Origin: Fluviispira multicolorata | GTDB lineage: Bacteria; Bdellovibrionota_B; Oligoflexia; Silvanigrellales; Silvanigrellaceae | Length of the DNA stretch: 64,000 bases | Assembly (NCBI RefSeq): GCF_009208585.1 | Contig: NZ_WFLN01000007.1 | Span: 62,001-126,000 of the forward strand | Direction of reading: 5' to 3' | Shown here: positions 45,567 through 54,575 of the stretch, one piece after another | How positions within the stretch are numbered: the first letter of the stretch is position 1 | Layout of the letters: every line of letters starts with the position of its first letter | The notes under the pieces: model-generated | Databases searched by the model: none | What the model saw: only the letters and a program-made list of their open reading frames with translations | Told to the model about the DNA's origin: nothing | Position numbers and translations under genes: made by a program

Positions 45567-46838
45567 TTAAAAATCTTGTGAAGCGAGCTTTTCTTTTTTG
45601 AAAGTTAAAAGATTTCCTAGAACTCTTTCTCTTACAGATTTGTGTTGTTGTGATTTGTATTGTTCATGAGATGCTGGCCCAAATTTTGCCATTTCATAAC
45701 TTTCCTGATCCATCATTTGTATTTCAATAGGAAAATAATGAGCAAAATATTGAGGTATAACGGATTCCATCCAAGGTTCTTGGCGTTGAACTCCGGTGTA
45801 TCTGCGCAATTGATTTGTCATTGATTCTAAAACGAGAAAAGCTGGATTTGGTGTGCGAACTAGGTGTCTTACTGTAAATTGTAAAGAGCGATAATGTTGA
45901 CTTGTAAATGAATTTGTTCTTTTTTGATGTTCATCATTTATTTCATTTGACCAAATAATATTTTCACACATATTATCAAATTCTTCATTTGAAAGACTTC
46001 CACAAGATTTTAATTCTTTCAAAAATGTAAATATTTTTTTAGGATGTTTAACATTTAATAATGAATTTCTTGTTCTCATTGCAACAACTTGATGTGGAAT
46101 AATAATATCAGTTTCAATAAGTAGTTTTAAAAGTAGAGGTATTTTACTTGATTTTTCTACAACAATGCGGACGCCTAAATAATCAAAAACATCATCAACA
46201 ATGCTATCTGGTTTATGTAAAAGTTTTAATACAATACTGGTTCTTGTTTTTGCCTCTTTCCATTCAACCTTATTTAAATAAATGGAATCATTTTTGTACT
46301 TAAATTCAAGCTTTTCATCTTTATGCTGATGCATATAATTACGAATTCTTTTAAATATTTGTTCACGAGCATCATCTATAATATGTAAGCGACCACTGTA
46401 CTGTAAATTTGAAATTGCATACATTACTTTTAAAATAGAGCAACTCCAAAGTCTTAAGTAACGTTTACGTGGATGATTTGTACTTGCAAAAATAAGAAGA
46501 TTGCAAGGATTTTTTAAGTAAAGGAGATTCGCAGGAATAATAAAACTTGTTCTTTCTTCATCTGTAAATAACACATGTCGAATAAAGTAAAGCGCTTCAC
46601 CATAAAACTGTTCAAATTGCTTTATGTGACTTTGATTTGTTAAATCGAATCCACAATTTTTTAAAAAGATTCGAGCCTGATTTTCAGTTAATATGTTTAG
46701 GTTTCTCTGTGAATAAGAATTTTTTAAACCTAGGATCACTTCAAATTCTTGCCATGGAATGTTCCAAGCTGTTGTATTTGATTGAATTGCTGAGTCTTCA
46801 AACTCTCTTTTTGTATGTTTAAGAAGGCTTTCTTTCAA
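45567..46838 (-). CDS. Divergent RelA/SpoT-like nucleotidyltransferase domain protein
   Basis: This 423-residue cytoplasmic protein has a C-terminal half that follows the alarmone-synthetase motif order: AKTRTSIVLKLLHK (197-208), DYLGVRIVVE with the Asp expected to bind magnesium (D219), HYRSLQFTV (Y316, as in GYRSLHTTV), IEIQM with the catalytic-type Glu (E372), and ASHEQYK (H391). The N-terminal half (1-190) resembles no hydrolase HD domain that I can see. The motif match is my own reading; the protein may make (p)ppGpp or another pyrophosphorylated nucleotide, or may have lost activity (Gln320 replaces the usual His). It is the first gene of an operon with the fused FAD/Fe-S oxidoreductase. 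Confidence 0.65.
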   Translation of the reverse strand: MKESLLKHTKREFEDSAIQSNTTAWNIPWQEFEVILGLKNSYSQRNLNILTENQARIFLKNCGFDLTNQSHIKQFEQFYGEALYFIRHVLFTDEERTSFIIPANLLYLKNPCNLLIFASTNHPRKRYLRLWSCSILKVMYAISNLQYSGRLHIIDDAREQIFKRIRNYMHQHKDEKLEFKYKNDSIYLNKVEWKEAKTRTSIVLKLLHKPDSIVDDVFDYLGVRIVVEKSSKIPLLLKLLIETDIIIPHQVVAMRTRNSLLNVKHPKKIFTFLKELKSCGSLSNEEFDNMCENIIWSNEINDEHQKRTNSFTSQHYRSLQFTVRHLVRTPNPAFLVLESMTNQLRRYTGVQRQEPWMESVIPQYFAHYFPIEIQMMDQESYEMAKFGPASHEQYKSQQHKSVRERVLGNLLTFKKEKLASQDF

Positions 46839-46943
46839 GTACTATCCCCCAATAGCGACAAAATTCAGACAATTTTCACTTTTCGTCTGAAATGACTATT
46901 CTATATTTGTCAGTAATTCATGAAAAAGGAAAGGAGGGGTGCA

Positions 46944-47540
46944 TTGAGAATCTATAAAAATATTTTTGACTCAATTGCATCTGTTGGATATTTATTTTTC
47001 TTAGCCATCCTTTTTAGTTCTATTTATACAGCAAAAGTTCATTCTGAGGATGACAAAAAGAAAGATCCTATGGCAGGAGGTCAAGGTGCTGTTCCTGTCA
47101 TTAAGCCTCTTCCACGTCATTTCAGTATGCCCCCTGTTACGTATGGCAAAGAACCTTCGGTAGAAGGTGAAAAAAAACTAGATTTCTCGAATATGCGTTT
47201 TTGGTATGTGGTTGTCATTGCATCTTGGAATCCTCGCTCTGAAGAAATTTCGGATGTTCTTAATAAAAACTATAAAATCTTTGTCGCGCGTAAAGTTGGT
47301 GTTTTAGCATTATTTTCACAAGATACGGAAAGCTCAGTGGCTAAGTGGCGAAAAAAAATTATCCCGCAGTTTATGAATGAATTTGCTTCGAGAGATTTTT
47401 TAGATGCAATGAAGAATCCAAGAGTTCCAACTGTTTGGTTAGTTGGATCGGAAGGAGAAATTTTACAGCGTCTCGAAATGCCTACCAAAGAAGAAATGGC
47501 ACAAAGTGTAAATAAAGTCATGATTTTGACTGGATTTTGA
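46944..47540 (+). CDS. Exported thioredoxin-fold-like protein without redox cysteines
   Basis: This 198-residue protein has a signal peptide or N-terminal anchor (YLFFLAILFSSIYTA, about residues 16-30) and a short charged linker. It then has VVVIASWNPRSEEISDVL, where thioredoxins carry WCxxC, and RVPTVWLVGSEGEILQRL, equivalent to the cis-Pro loop and last strands. No cysteine is present at the active-site position, so a redox role is unlikely. TTG 46944 is chosen because a very strong AAGGAGGGG (46931-46939) precedes it; ATG 46920 lies upstream of that site and has none. The fold assignment is tentative. It is divergent from the RelA/SpoT-like gene. Confidence 0.65.
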   Translation: MRIYKNIFDSIASVGYLFFLAILFSSIYTAKVHSEDDKKKDPMAGGQGAVPVIKPLPRHFSMPPVTYGKEPSVEGEKKLDFSNMRFWYVVVIASWNPRSEEISDVLNKNYKIFVARKVGVLALFSQDTESSVAKWRKKIIPQFMNEFASRDFLDAMKNPRVPTVWLVGSEGEILQRLEMPTKEEMAQSVNKVMILTGF

Positions 47541-47650
47541 TTTTTTCAAAATCAAAGACGATATGATTCGATAAGATGACCAACTTGTCAGGGGGGTATT
47601 ATTCATATACGTTTAAAAATGTATTTTTTTGAACCCTACGGAGAGTATTG

Positions 47651-48502
47651 ATGCTTAAACTGGATAAATTTAAACAGAAGATATCTTTTGCTCTCGTCAT
47701 TCCACTTATTTTAGCTCTAACTGCTTGCATTAATCAAAATAACAATTCAAATCAAAATTTAGTATTAAAAGGCTCGGTTGCAGATTTAAACGAGAAGGCT
47801 AAGTTTGATCCAAACTTCTTAGCTAGACAAAAATCAGCGGAAACAAGTTTTTTCGGTTTTCCAAGCATAAACTCCAATAGCAGCGATGAAGATTTGGTAA
47901 TCGACGAAGATGAAGGACTGGGCGTAATTGAAAGTGATCCTTTTGAAGCACAACAGCAAATTGCTAGAAATGATCCCTCATTAGGGAAATTTGGTGGATT
48001 TCCACTTATTTGGCCTGTTAGTGGAACTTTTACAAGTCCTTTTGGTATACGTCGCCTAATGAAACGAGTGAGACCGCACAATGGTATTGATATTGGTGCA
48101 CCGTCTGGAACGCCTATTCGAGCAGCAGCAGATGGACAGGTTTTATTCTCTGGTGCTAAAAGAGGTTATGGTTATTCAGTAATTATGGGACATGATGCTT
48201 CGCATGAAACTCTTTATGCACATATGAAAACAATTGTAGCACGATCTGGTCAGTTTGTCCGGCGTGATCAAATTATTGGATATGTTGGAAAGACAGGAAG
48301 ATCTACGGGACCACATTTGCATTTTGAAACACGTATAGCTGGAGTTGCAAAAAATCCACTTATGTATCTGCCCACGCCGCACAGTGGTAAAATGAGAGTT
48401 GGAGTGCATACGCCAAGTTATTCAGATCAAGTCGCTTATTATAAAAGACTATCACAAATTGCTTATAACTCTGATCAAAATAAAGTTAGAAAAGTAAAAT
48501 AA
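47651..48502 (+). CDS. M23-family peptidoglycan endopeptidase lipoprotein
   Basis: This 283-residue protein has a lipoprotein signal (hydrophobic VIPLILALTAC, Cys at about residue 26). After a low-complexity Asn/Asp-rich linker, a LytM/M23 domain occupies about residues 115-250: HNGIDIGAPSGTPIRAAADG, YGYSVIMGHD, TLYAHM and TGPHLHFE. The zinc ligands (His and Asp of HNGID, last His of HLH) and catalytic His residues are intact, so it should be an active endopeptidase acting on peptide cross-links. The final roughly 35 residues are basic. Confidence 0.9.
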   Translation: MLKLDKFKQKISFALVIPLILALTACINQNNNSNQNLVLKGSVADLNEKAKFDPNFLARQKSAETSFFGFPSINSNSSDEDLVIDEDEGLGVIESDPFEAQQQIARNDPSLGKFGGFPLIWPVSGTFTSPFGIRRLMKRVRPHNGIDIGAPSGTPIRAAADGQVLFSGAKRGYGYSVIMGHDASHETLYAHMKTIVARSGQFVRRDQIIGYVGKTGRSTGPHLHFETRIAGVAKNPLMYLPTPHSGKMRVGVHTPSYSDQVAYYKRLSQIAYNSDQNKVRKVK

Positions 48503-48689
48503 TTTTAATTTTAATAAAAACATAAAAAAACCCTCAATAAATCTTAGCAAAATAATTTTAAGCAATCTATTCTCTTTTAAATAATTTTGTATAGAATTAA
48601 TTAATAGTTATTAAAGTCCTTATAGCTGAAAATTAAAGAATTATTTTGAGAGTATTTCTTCATAATCTAATGATTAAAGGAGGGTTTAA

Positions 48690-50411
48690 ATGAAAATTAA
48701 AAAAATATTTATACATTGTTTATTCACTACACTTGTCTTTCAGACAAACTCTTTTGCAATTCAAGAAAAAGAACAAGAAACAAAATACACACGCAAACCA
48801 AGTTTTTATGATCGAATGCTTGAGACAAAAAAAGGAGGTGTTTTACACTTACCTTTAAGTAACGATCCTAAAGTAATGAATCCTATTTTAAGTACAGATG
48901 CTGAATCAAATGCAGTTGAAGGGTATCTGTGGATGAGTCCTTTTATTTTAGATCCTGATACACTTGACTATTTACCTGCCTTAGCAACGAATTATTTAAT
49001 TTCCTCAGACAAAAAAAACTATACCTTTATATTAAATGAGAAGGCGAAGTGGCAAGATGGTTCTTCTGTTACTGCAGCAGATTTTAAATTCACTTTTGAT
49101 ACGTTGATGAATTCAAAGGTGCATGCAGCGGCTTTACGCAGCTATTATGAAGGTATTTCCATAATAGCAGATTCTAAATACCAAATTACCTTTATTGTGA
49201 ATGAACCACGTTTTGATACATTCGATTTTCTATCAAGATTTGTACCAATCCAAAAGAAGCAATTTGAAAGCTCAAAAGACTTTAATAAAGATAAAGGTAT
49301 TATGACTCCCATTAGCAATGGTCCTTATATTATGGAGAAGTATAAGAGAGGACAGAACATCGTTTTCAAGCGAAATAAAGACTGGTGGGGATATGAACTT
49401 ACACAGTTTAAAAATAGATATAATATAGATGAAATTATTTTAGATATTATTCCAGAGCCAAATCTTTCCTATGAAAAATTCGTAAAGGGTGATGTTGATC
49501 AAATGAGTTTCACTCCTGAACAATGGAACTCTAAAGTAACTGGTGTCGATAAAGATAAATATGGCTCATCTCCAAAAGGAAAAAGTATTTGGGCACTAAA
49601 AACTCAGAATAAATCGGCAAAGCCCTATACATTTATAGGTTGGAATTTTAAAAATCCCCTTTTTCAAGATGTTAAAACAAGAAGAGCATTGTCGTATTTA
49701 GTGGATTATAAAAAAATTATAGAGAAAGTTTATTTTAATTTATTTACTCTTTGTACATCTCCATTTGGCTCATTTACTTTAAACTCAGCCGCTGATCTCA
49801 GACAGAAAGATAAATTGATTAGTTATGATAGGGCAAAGGCCTTAAAACTTTTAAAAGAAGTCGGTTGGAAAAATGATGGATCACAGACATTGGTAAAAGA
49901 AATAAATGGTAAAAAAGTACCATTTGAATTCACTTTGGATACTAATACAGGAAATCCAGCTCGCTTAAAAATTGCTGAAATTATTAAAGAGGATTTTAAA
50001 TCAGCTGGAATTAAGGTAAATATTAAAATGTCTGAATGGAATTCATTTCTTGATACAATTGACAATCGTCGTTTTGATGCCGTTATTTTAGGCTGGACAG
50101 GTACTATTTTTCCAAATCCAAAGCAAATTTGGCATTCAAGTTCTGAAAAAAATCAAGGATCTAATTTTATTAGTTATAATAATTCGAAAATAGATGATCT
50201 TATTCGAAGAGCAAATATTGAGTTTGATCCTAAGAAACGGAATTCAATTATGCAAGAAATTAATCGCATTTTATACGAAGATCAACCTTATACATTTATT
50301 GCAGAAATGAGTTATATTTTACAAGGATTAAATTCAAAAATAGGATCCGAAAGATGGGTTGCAAACTATGAAACAGCGGTAGCAAATGATTTATTCTATC
50401 TTGTAAAATGA
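48690..50411 (+). CDS. Peptide ABC transporter, family 5 substrate-binding protein
   Basis: This 573-residue periplasmic protein has a signal peptide (about residues 1-23). Family 5 features are GGVLHLPLSNDPKVMNPILSTD, LPALATNYLISSDKKNYTFILNEKAKWQDGSSVTAADFKFTFD, NGPYIMEKYKRGQNIVFKRNKDWWG and the C-terminal YNNSKIDDLIRRANIEFDPKKRNSIMQEINRILYEDQP. These proteins bind oligopeptides or similar solutes. A very strong AAAGGAGGG precedes the ATG. It heads an operon with the two permease genes. Confidence 0.92.
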   Translation: MKIKKIFIHCLFTTLVFQTNSFAIQEKEQETKYTRKPSFYDRMLETKKGGVLHLPLSNDPKVMNPILSTDAESNAVEGYLWMSPFILDPDTLDYLPALATNYLISSDKKNYTFILNEKAKWQDGSSVTAADFKFTFDTLMNSKVHAAALRSYYEGISIIADSKYQITFIVNEPRFDTFDFLSRFVPIQKKQFESSKDFNKDKGIMTPISNGPYIMEKYKRGQNIVFKRNKDWWGYELTQFKNRYNIDEIILDIIPEPNLSYEKFVKGDVDQMSFTPEQWNSKVTGVDKDKYGSSPKGKSIWALKTQNKSAKPYTFIGWNFKNPLFQDVKTRRALSYLVDYKKIIEKVYFNLFTLCTSPFGSFTLNSAADLRQKDKLISYDRAKALKLLKEVGWKNDGSQTLVKEINGKKVPFEFTLDTNTGNPARLKIAEIIKEDFKSAGIKVNIKMSEWNSFLDTIDNRRFDAVILGWTGTIFPNPKQIWHSSSEKNQGSNFISYNNSKIDDLIRRANIEFDPKKRNSIMQEINRILYEDQPYTFIAEMSYILQGLNSKIGSERWVANYETAVANDLFYLVK

Positions 50412-50423
50412 AAGGCTTTAGAT

Positions 50424-51452
50424 ATGCGGAATTATTTCATTCGCCGTTTTATAGCCATAATACCAATGTTTTTTTTAATGACAGCAACGTATTTCTGTAT
50501 TCAAAATTATCTTCCAGGAGGGCCTGTTCAAGAAGCTCTAGCAAGATTAAAGGGAGTGGGCGGAGAAGGAGGAAGCGCAAAGACGCTAAATGCAGAAGAT
50601 CTTCAAAAATTGACACAAGAATTACAAGTTGAATATGGTCTTGATAAACCTGCAGTGACTCGTTACTTTATTTGGATTAAAAATGTTTTTACACTTAATT
50701 TTGGTGATTCAATTACAACCCGAGCACCTGCTATTGAGCAAATTATAGAACGGCTTCCTATTTCGCTTTCATTTGGAATTCCAGGGTTTTTTTTAACTTA
50801 TCTTATTGCAATTCCCTTAGGTGTTTATATGGCTTTGCGAGATGGATCTCGCTTTGATGTTATTTCTTCATTTGTTTTATTTGTAACATATAGCATTCCA
50901 TCTATCGTTTTTGCAGTTATATTTCTTTTAATATTTTGTACGGATAGAATTCTTCCTGGAGGAGCATGGTTTCCGCTAGGTGGATTTCGTTCTGATAATT
51001 ATGAAAACTTAAGTAACATTGAAAAATTGATCGATTTAGGGAAACATTTATTTTTACCTGTTCTAGCTTCTATTATTGGAAATTTTACAGTATATGCCTT
51101 GTTGCAAAAAAATAGTATGCTTGAAGTTATTCGATCCGATTATATCAGAACGGCGAGGGCAAAAGGGTTATCTGAAAATGCAGTTGTTTTTAAGCATGCA
51201 CTTCGCAATGCCTTGTTACCTTTGATGGTTGGCTTTGGCGCTGTTCTTGGCACTTTTTTAGGTGGCTCAATTATTATAGAGCCGATATTTGGATTACCTG
51301 GCATTGGGGTTTTAAGTCTGCAATCGCTAGCAGCTCGTGATTTTAATGTTATAATGGCAATCGTTGTCTTACAATCATTAGCAATTCTTTTTGGACAAAT
51401 ATTAAATGATGTTGTTTATGTAATTGTCGATCCAAGAATTGAATATAAATAG
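50424..51452 (+). CDS. yejB: Peptide ABC transporter permease, YejB-like
   Basis: This 342-residue inner-membrane protein has six expected hydrophobic segments. Between the first and second it has an insert (LPGGPVQEALARLKGVGGEGGSA... YGLDKPAVTRYF) of the type that separates YejB from OppB/DppB. Further agreements with YejB are SRFDVISSFVLFVTYSIPS, NFDSL-like NYENLSNIEKLID and the C-terminal VDPRIEYK. The ATPase-contact loop reads DYIRTARAKGLSENAVVFKHALRNALLP. Yej systems import peptides and microcin C-type compounds in enterobacteria. Confidence 0.85.
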   Translation: MRNYFIRRFIAIIPMFFLMTATYFCIQNYLPGGPVQEALARLKGVGGEGGSAKTLNAEDLQKLTQELQVEYGLDKPAVTRYFIWIKNVFTLNFGDSITTRAPAIEQIIERLPISLSFGIPGFFLTYLIAIPLGVYMALRDGSRFDVISSFVLFVTYSIPSIVFAVIFLLIFCTDRILPGGAWFPLGGFRSDNYENLSNIEKLIDLGKHLFLPVLASIIGNFTVYALLQKNSMLEVIRSDYIRTARAKGLSENAVVFKHALRNALLPLMVGFGAVLGTFLGGSIIIEPIFGLPGIGVLSLQSLAARDFNVIMAIVVLQSLAILFGQILNDVVYVIVDPRIEYK

Positions 51453-51466
51453 ATATAGGCTCAAAA

Positions 51467-52516
51467 ATGTCATCCATAACAAAAAGAAGATGGAATAATT
51501 TTTTAAAGCAAAAGCGAGCAAAACTTGGGATTTTTATTTTTCTATTACTATTTATCTTTTCAATGACTGCAAATATATGGTCAAATAGTAAACCAATATT
51601 TATGTTAAGAGAGTTTGATAATAAAGACTCTTTTTTAAATAAAAAAAAAGAAATTAAGATTTATTTTCCACTTATTTTTTATTATAGTCCAGAGGAGTTT
51701 GGAATCATTGACTCGTTTGAATTAGATTATAGAAAATTAGCTGAATTAGATAAGGAAAATAATATAAAAAATTTTGAGGTTTTTTCATTAAACCGCTGGG
51801 ATCCTGAAGAACAAACAGAGTCTATTTTAGCTCCCCCTTCACAATTACATTGGCTCGGAACTGATAATTTAGGTAGAGATATATTTGCAAGGCTATTGTA
51901 TGGAACAAGAATTTCATTAGGTTTTGCCTTAATTCTTTGGATTATTTCCTATTTTATAGGAATTTTGCTCGGAGCAATGCAAGGGTATTATTTAGGAGCC
52001 TTTGATTTTATCTTAGAGAGAGTTAAAGAGCTTGCTGCAATTATTCCTATGCTTACAATTATTATTTTAGTAACAGCAATAACAAAAAATCAAACTTTTT
52101 TTATGATACTTTGTTTAGTTCTCATTTTTGGTTGGATGGGAATTGCAAGTCAAATTAGAGCAAATGTATTAACTCTCAGGCAACGAGAATTTTGTGAAGC
52201 GAGTCTTGCATTAGGAGGAACACACTTTAGAGTTCTTATGCGTCATATCTTTCCTAATATACTCAGTATTATTATTACATTAAGTCCATTTGCAATTGAA
52301 GTTGGAATTTCGCTCCTAGCTGCACTTGATTATCTTGGTTTTGGCTTACCACCTCCTACTCCAAGTATTGGTGAGTTGATGGCACAAGGACGTGATAATA
52401 TCCAAAATGCCCCATGGGTATTAATTTCTCCAATTGTCATAATTTTGTTACTTTTAACTTCTATCAGCCTTATTGGGCAATCTTTGCGTGAAGCGTTCGA
52501 TCCTAAGCTGTCATAA
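51467..52516 (+). CDS. yejE: Peptide ABC transporter permease, YejE-like
   Basis: This 349-residue partner permease has, after the first membrane segment, a long periplasmic stretch (NSKPIFMLRE... IYFPLIFYYSPEEFG) as in YejE, ending in LHWLGTDNLGRDIFARLLYG, the conserved OppC/YejE motif. The ATPase-contact loop is REFCEASLALGGTHFRVLMRHIFPN. The C-terminal SLIGQSLREAFDPKL is typical. No ABC ATPase (YejF) follows; the next gene is a chemoreceptor, so the ATPase must be supplied from elsewhere. Confidence 0.85.
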   Translation: MSSITKRRWNNFLKQKRAKLGIFIFLLLFIFSMTANIWSNSKPIFMLREFDNKDSFLNKKKEIKIYFPLIFYYSPEEFGIIDSFELDYRKLAELDKENNIKNFEVFSLNRWDPEEQTESILAPPSQLHWLGTDNLGRDIFARLLYGTRISLGFALILWIISYFIGILLGAMQGYYLGAFDFILERVKELAAIIPMLTIIILVTAITKNQTFFMILCLVLIFGWMGIASQIRANVLTLRQREFCEASLALGGTHFRVLMRHIFPNILSIIITLSPFAIEVGISLLAALDYLGFGLPPPTPSIGELMAQGRDNIQNAPWVLISPIVIILLLLTSISLIGQSLREAFDPKLS

Positions 52517-52598
52517 GGTTTATTAAAAAAGATATAATCCGATATTAATTTAATTCATCAGAAGTTTTTTCTATTTTTTATAATAGAAGGAAATAAAA

Positions 52599-54575
52599 AT
52601 GGTTTCCTTGTTTACAAGTTTTTGGAGTAAACTTTCATTTCGCACGAAAATATTGTTTCCAAGCATAATTGCATATATTACACTTGCTCTTTTTTCTTTA
52701 TATCTAATTTATACAGACAGAGAAGTTCAAAAGTCTCGTTCATTTGAAAGTTTTACAGTTGCTTTAGATTCAATAAATGATGTTATTGGTGGAAGATATA
52801 TTGGTCGTTATACAACTATTCAAGCAATTGCCCTTGATGCAACATTAATGCAGCTAAATAATTCTGCTCGGATAATGGATTTACTTGAAAAATATAGAGC
52901 GGCTACACAGAGCGAACTCATTCTTTTTGTTGATAGAAGCGGAAAATACATTGCTTCAAGCACAAAATTAAGTACAGGTGTTCAAGCTAATTTGAATTTA
53001 TTAAGAGGTAAAATTTATTCTGATAGGGATTGGTTTAAAAACGTAATAAAAGGAAATTTTACTCAAGATATTACGAATGGACTTATAGGTACCTATTCAA
53101 ACGACTTTCAAGTTGATCCACTGGCATCAGAAATCTATGGGAAAGATAAAATAACTCTTGCATTTAGTGCTCCTGTTAAAGATAGAGCTGGAAATATCTT
53201 AGGTGTGATTACCACGAGAACAAGTGCCTCTTGGATGGAAAATGAATTAAAAAATGCATTTAATTCATTGAAAAAAAGTGGAGCACATTTTCCAAAAATC
53301 CTAATTGTAAATGGTAAAGGGACAACGATTGTTGATTTAAATAATTCTACAATGGATAAAGAAAATAACTATAAAAGGGATATGGAAGTCATTTTAAAAC
53401 AAAATCTTTTAATAGAAGGCTTTGAACCTTCAAAATTTCTTTCTGTAGGAAGAATTGGTGAAGGTGTTTTCCCATTGGGTAAAGAAAAAAAAGACATGAT
53501 AGTTTCTTACTCCCCCATTAATTCAAATAAATTTTTAAGAAGTTTGAATTGGAGTATAATGACAATGGATCCTGCAGAAGATGTGTTTAGTGACCTCAAT
53601 CGTTTATCATATATTTCAGTTTTTATTATTATTTTTCTACTTTGTTTTTCAATAATATTTGTTTTAAAATTCACAGGTACTTTAACTAAAAGCTTTAATA
53701 TTCTTTCTGATAAATTAAAGAAATCTTCTTCAGAGAGTGAGAATACGAGTAAAAAATTAAAGACTTCATTTACCCATGTTGCAGATACAGTTCGTGAACA
53801 GACGAAATCAATAACAGAAACAAATCAAATTATGGGAACCCTCACGGGTATGATTTCGCAAACAACCTCAAATGCAAATGAATGCAGTAATATTTCAAAT
53901 CATGTTAAAAATGAAATCACTGAAGGCAATTTAATTATGGAGAGACTTGCAAATGCAGTTTCTGAAATAAGAGAGACAAATAAAGAATTAGAACAGATAT
54001 CTGAAATGATAAATCAAATAAATACTAAGACAAATGTTATAAATGAAATTGTTATGAAAACGGAACTTCTTTCTTTAAATGCATCAATAGAAGCGGCTCG
54101 TGCAGGCGTACAAGGAAAAGGATTTGCCGTTGTTGCTGAAGAGGTTGGTCAATTAGCTAAAACAAGTGGAAAAACAGCAAGTGAAATAAGACATCTTATT
54201 GAAGGTGGAAAACATCAAGTAAATGAAATAATTGCAGCAACTAAAAATCGCTTAGAAGTGGGACAGAGTGCAAGTGATGTTGCACAAAAAATATTTGTTG
54301 AAATTGCAAATGAAATAACAGAATTACAAAGTAGAACAGACAATATAAAAGAAGCTACTAAGGAACAAAAGATTGGTATTTCGCAAGTAGCAAGTGCAAT
54401 GACACAGATTGATAAATCAACAGAAAAAAATACGGTTGAAACACAAAAAGCTCAAAATGCTTCTGAGCAAGTTCATAAACAGAGTGAAGAATTATTTCAA
54501 ATTATGACTGCAATTCAAGTTCTTGTTTATGGTGCTAAAAATGAGTTAATTAATTTAGAAGAGAAAGGAAAGTAA
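52599..54575 (+). CDS. Methyl-accepting chemotaxis protein 1
   Basis: This 658-residue chemoreceptor has a membrane segment at about residues 18-38, a periplasmic sensor region of about 300 residues (Cache-like, with LFVDRSGKYIASSTK and GVITTRTSASWMENEL), and a second membrane segment near 340-362. The cytoplasmic signalling coil has the tip at about 489-515 reading ELLSLNASIEAARAGVQGKGFAVVAEEVGQLA, which binds CheA/CheW. I see no clear HAMP domain between membrane and coil. There is no C-terminal NWxxF CheR tether. The next gene, a paralog, starts at the base after its stop. Confidence 0.92.
   Translation: MVSLFTSFWSKLSFRTKILFPSIIAYITLALFSLYLIYTDREVQKSRSFESFTVALDSINDVIGGRYIGRYTTIQAIALDATLMQLNNSARIMDLLEKYRAATQSELILFVDRSGKYIASSTKLSTGVQANLNLLRGKIYSDRDWFKNVIKGNFTQDITNGLIGTYSNDFQVDPLASEIYGKDKITLAFSAPVKDRAGNILGVITTRTSASWMENELKNAFNSLKKSGAHFPKILIVNGKGTTIVDLNNSTMDKENNYKRDMEVILKQNLLIEGFEPSKFLSVGRIGEGVFPLGKEKKDMIVSYSPINSNKFLRSLNWSIMTMDPAEDVFSDLNRLSYISVFIIIFLLCFSIIFVLKFTGTLTKSFNILSDKLKKSSSESENTSKKLKTSFTHVADTVREQTKSITETNQIMGTLTGMISQTTSNANECSNISNHVKNEITEGNLIMERLANAVSEIRETNKELEQISEMINQINTKTNVINEIVMKTELLSLNASIEAARAGVQGKGFAVVAEEVGQLAKTSGKTASEIRHLIEGGKHQVNEIIAATKNRLEVGQSASDVAQKIFVEIANEITELQSRTDNIKEATKEQKIGISQVASAMTQIDKSTEKNTVETQKAQNASEQVHKQSEELFQIMTAIQVLVYGAKNELINLEEKGK

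Noticed and set aside
47533..47553. 8-bp hairpin overlapping the stop of the thioredoxin-like gene
   Set aside because: It is made almost only of A/T with a T-rich loop and no trailing T-run, so it is too weak to call a terminator.
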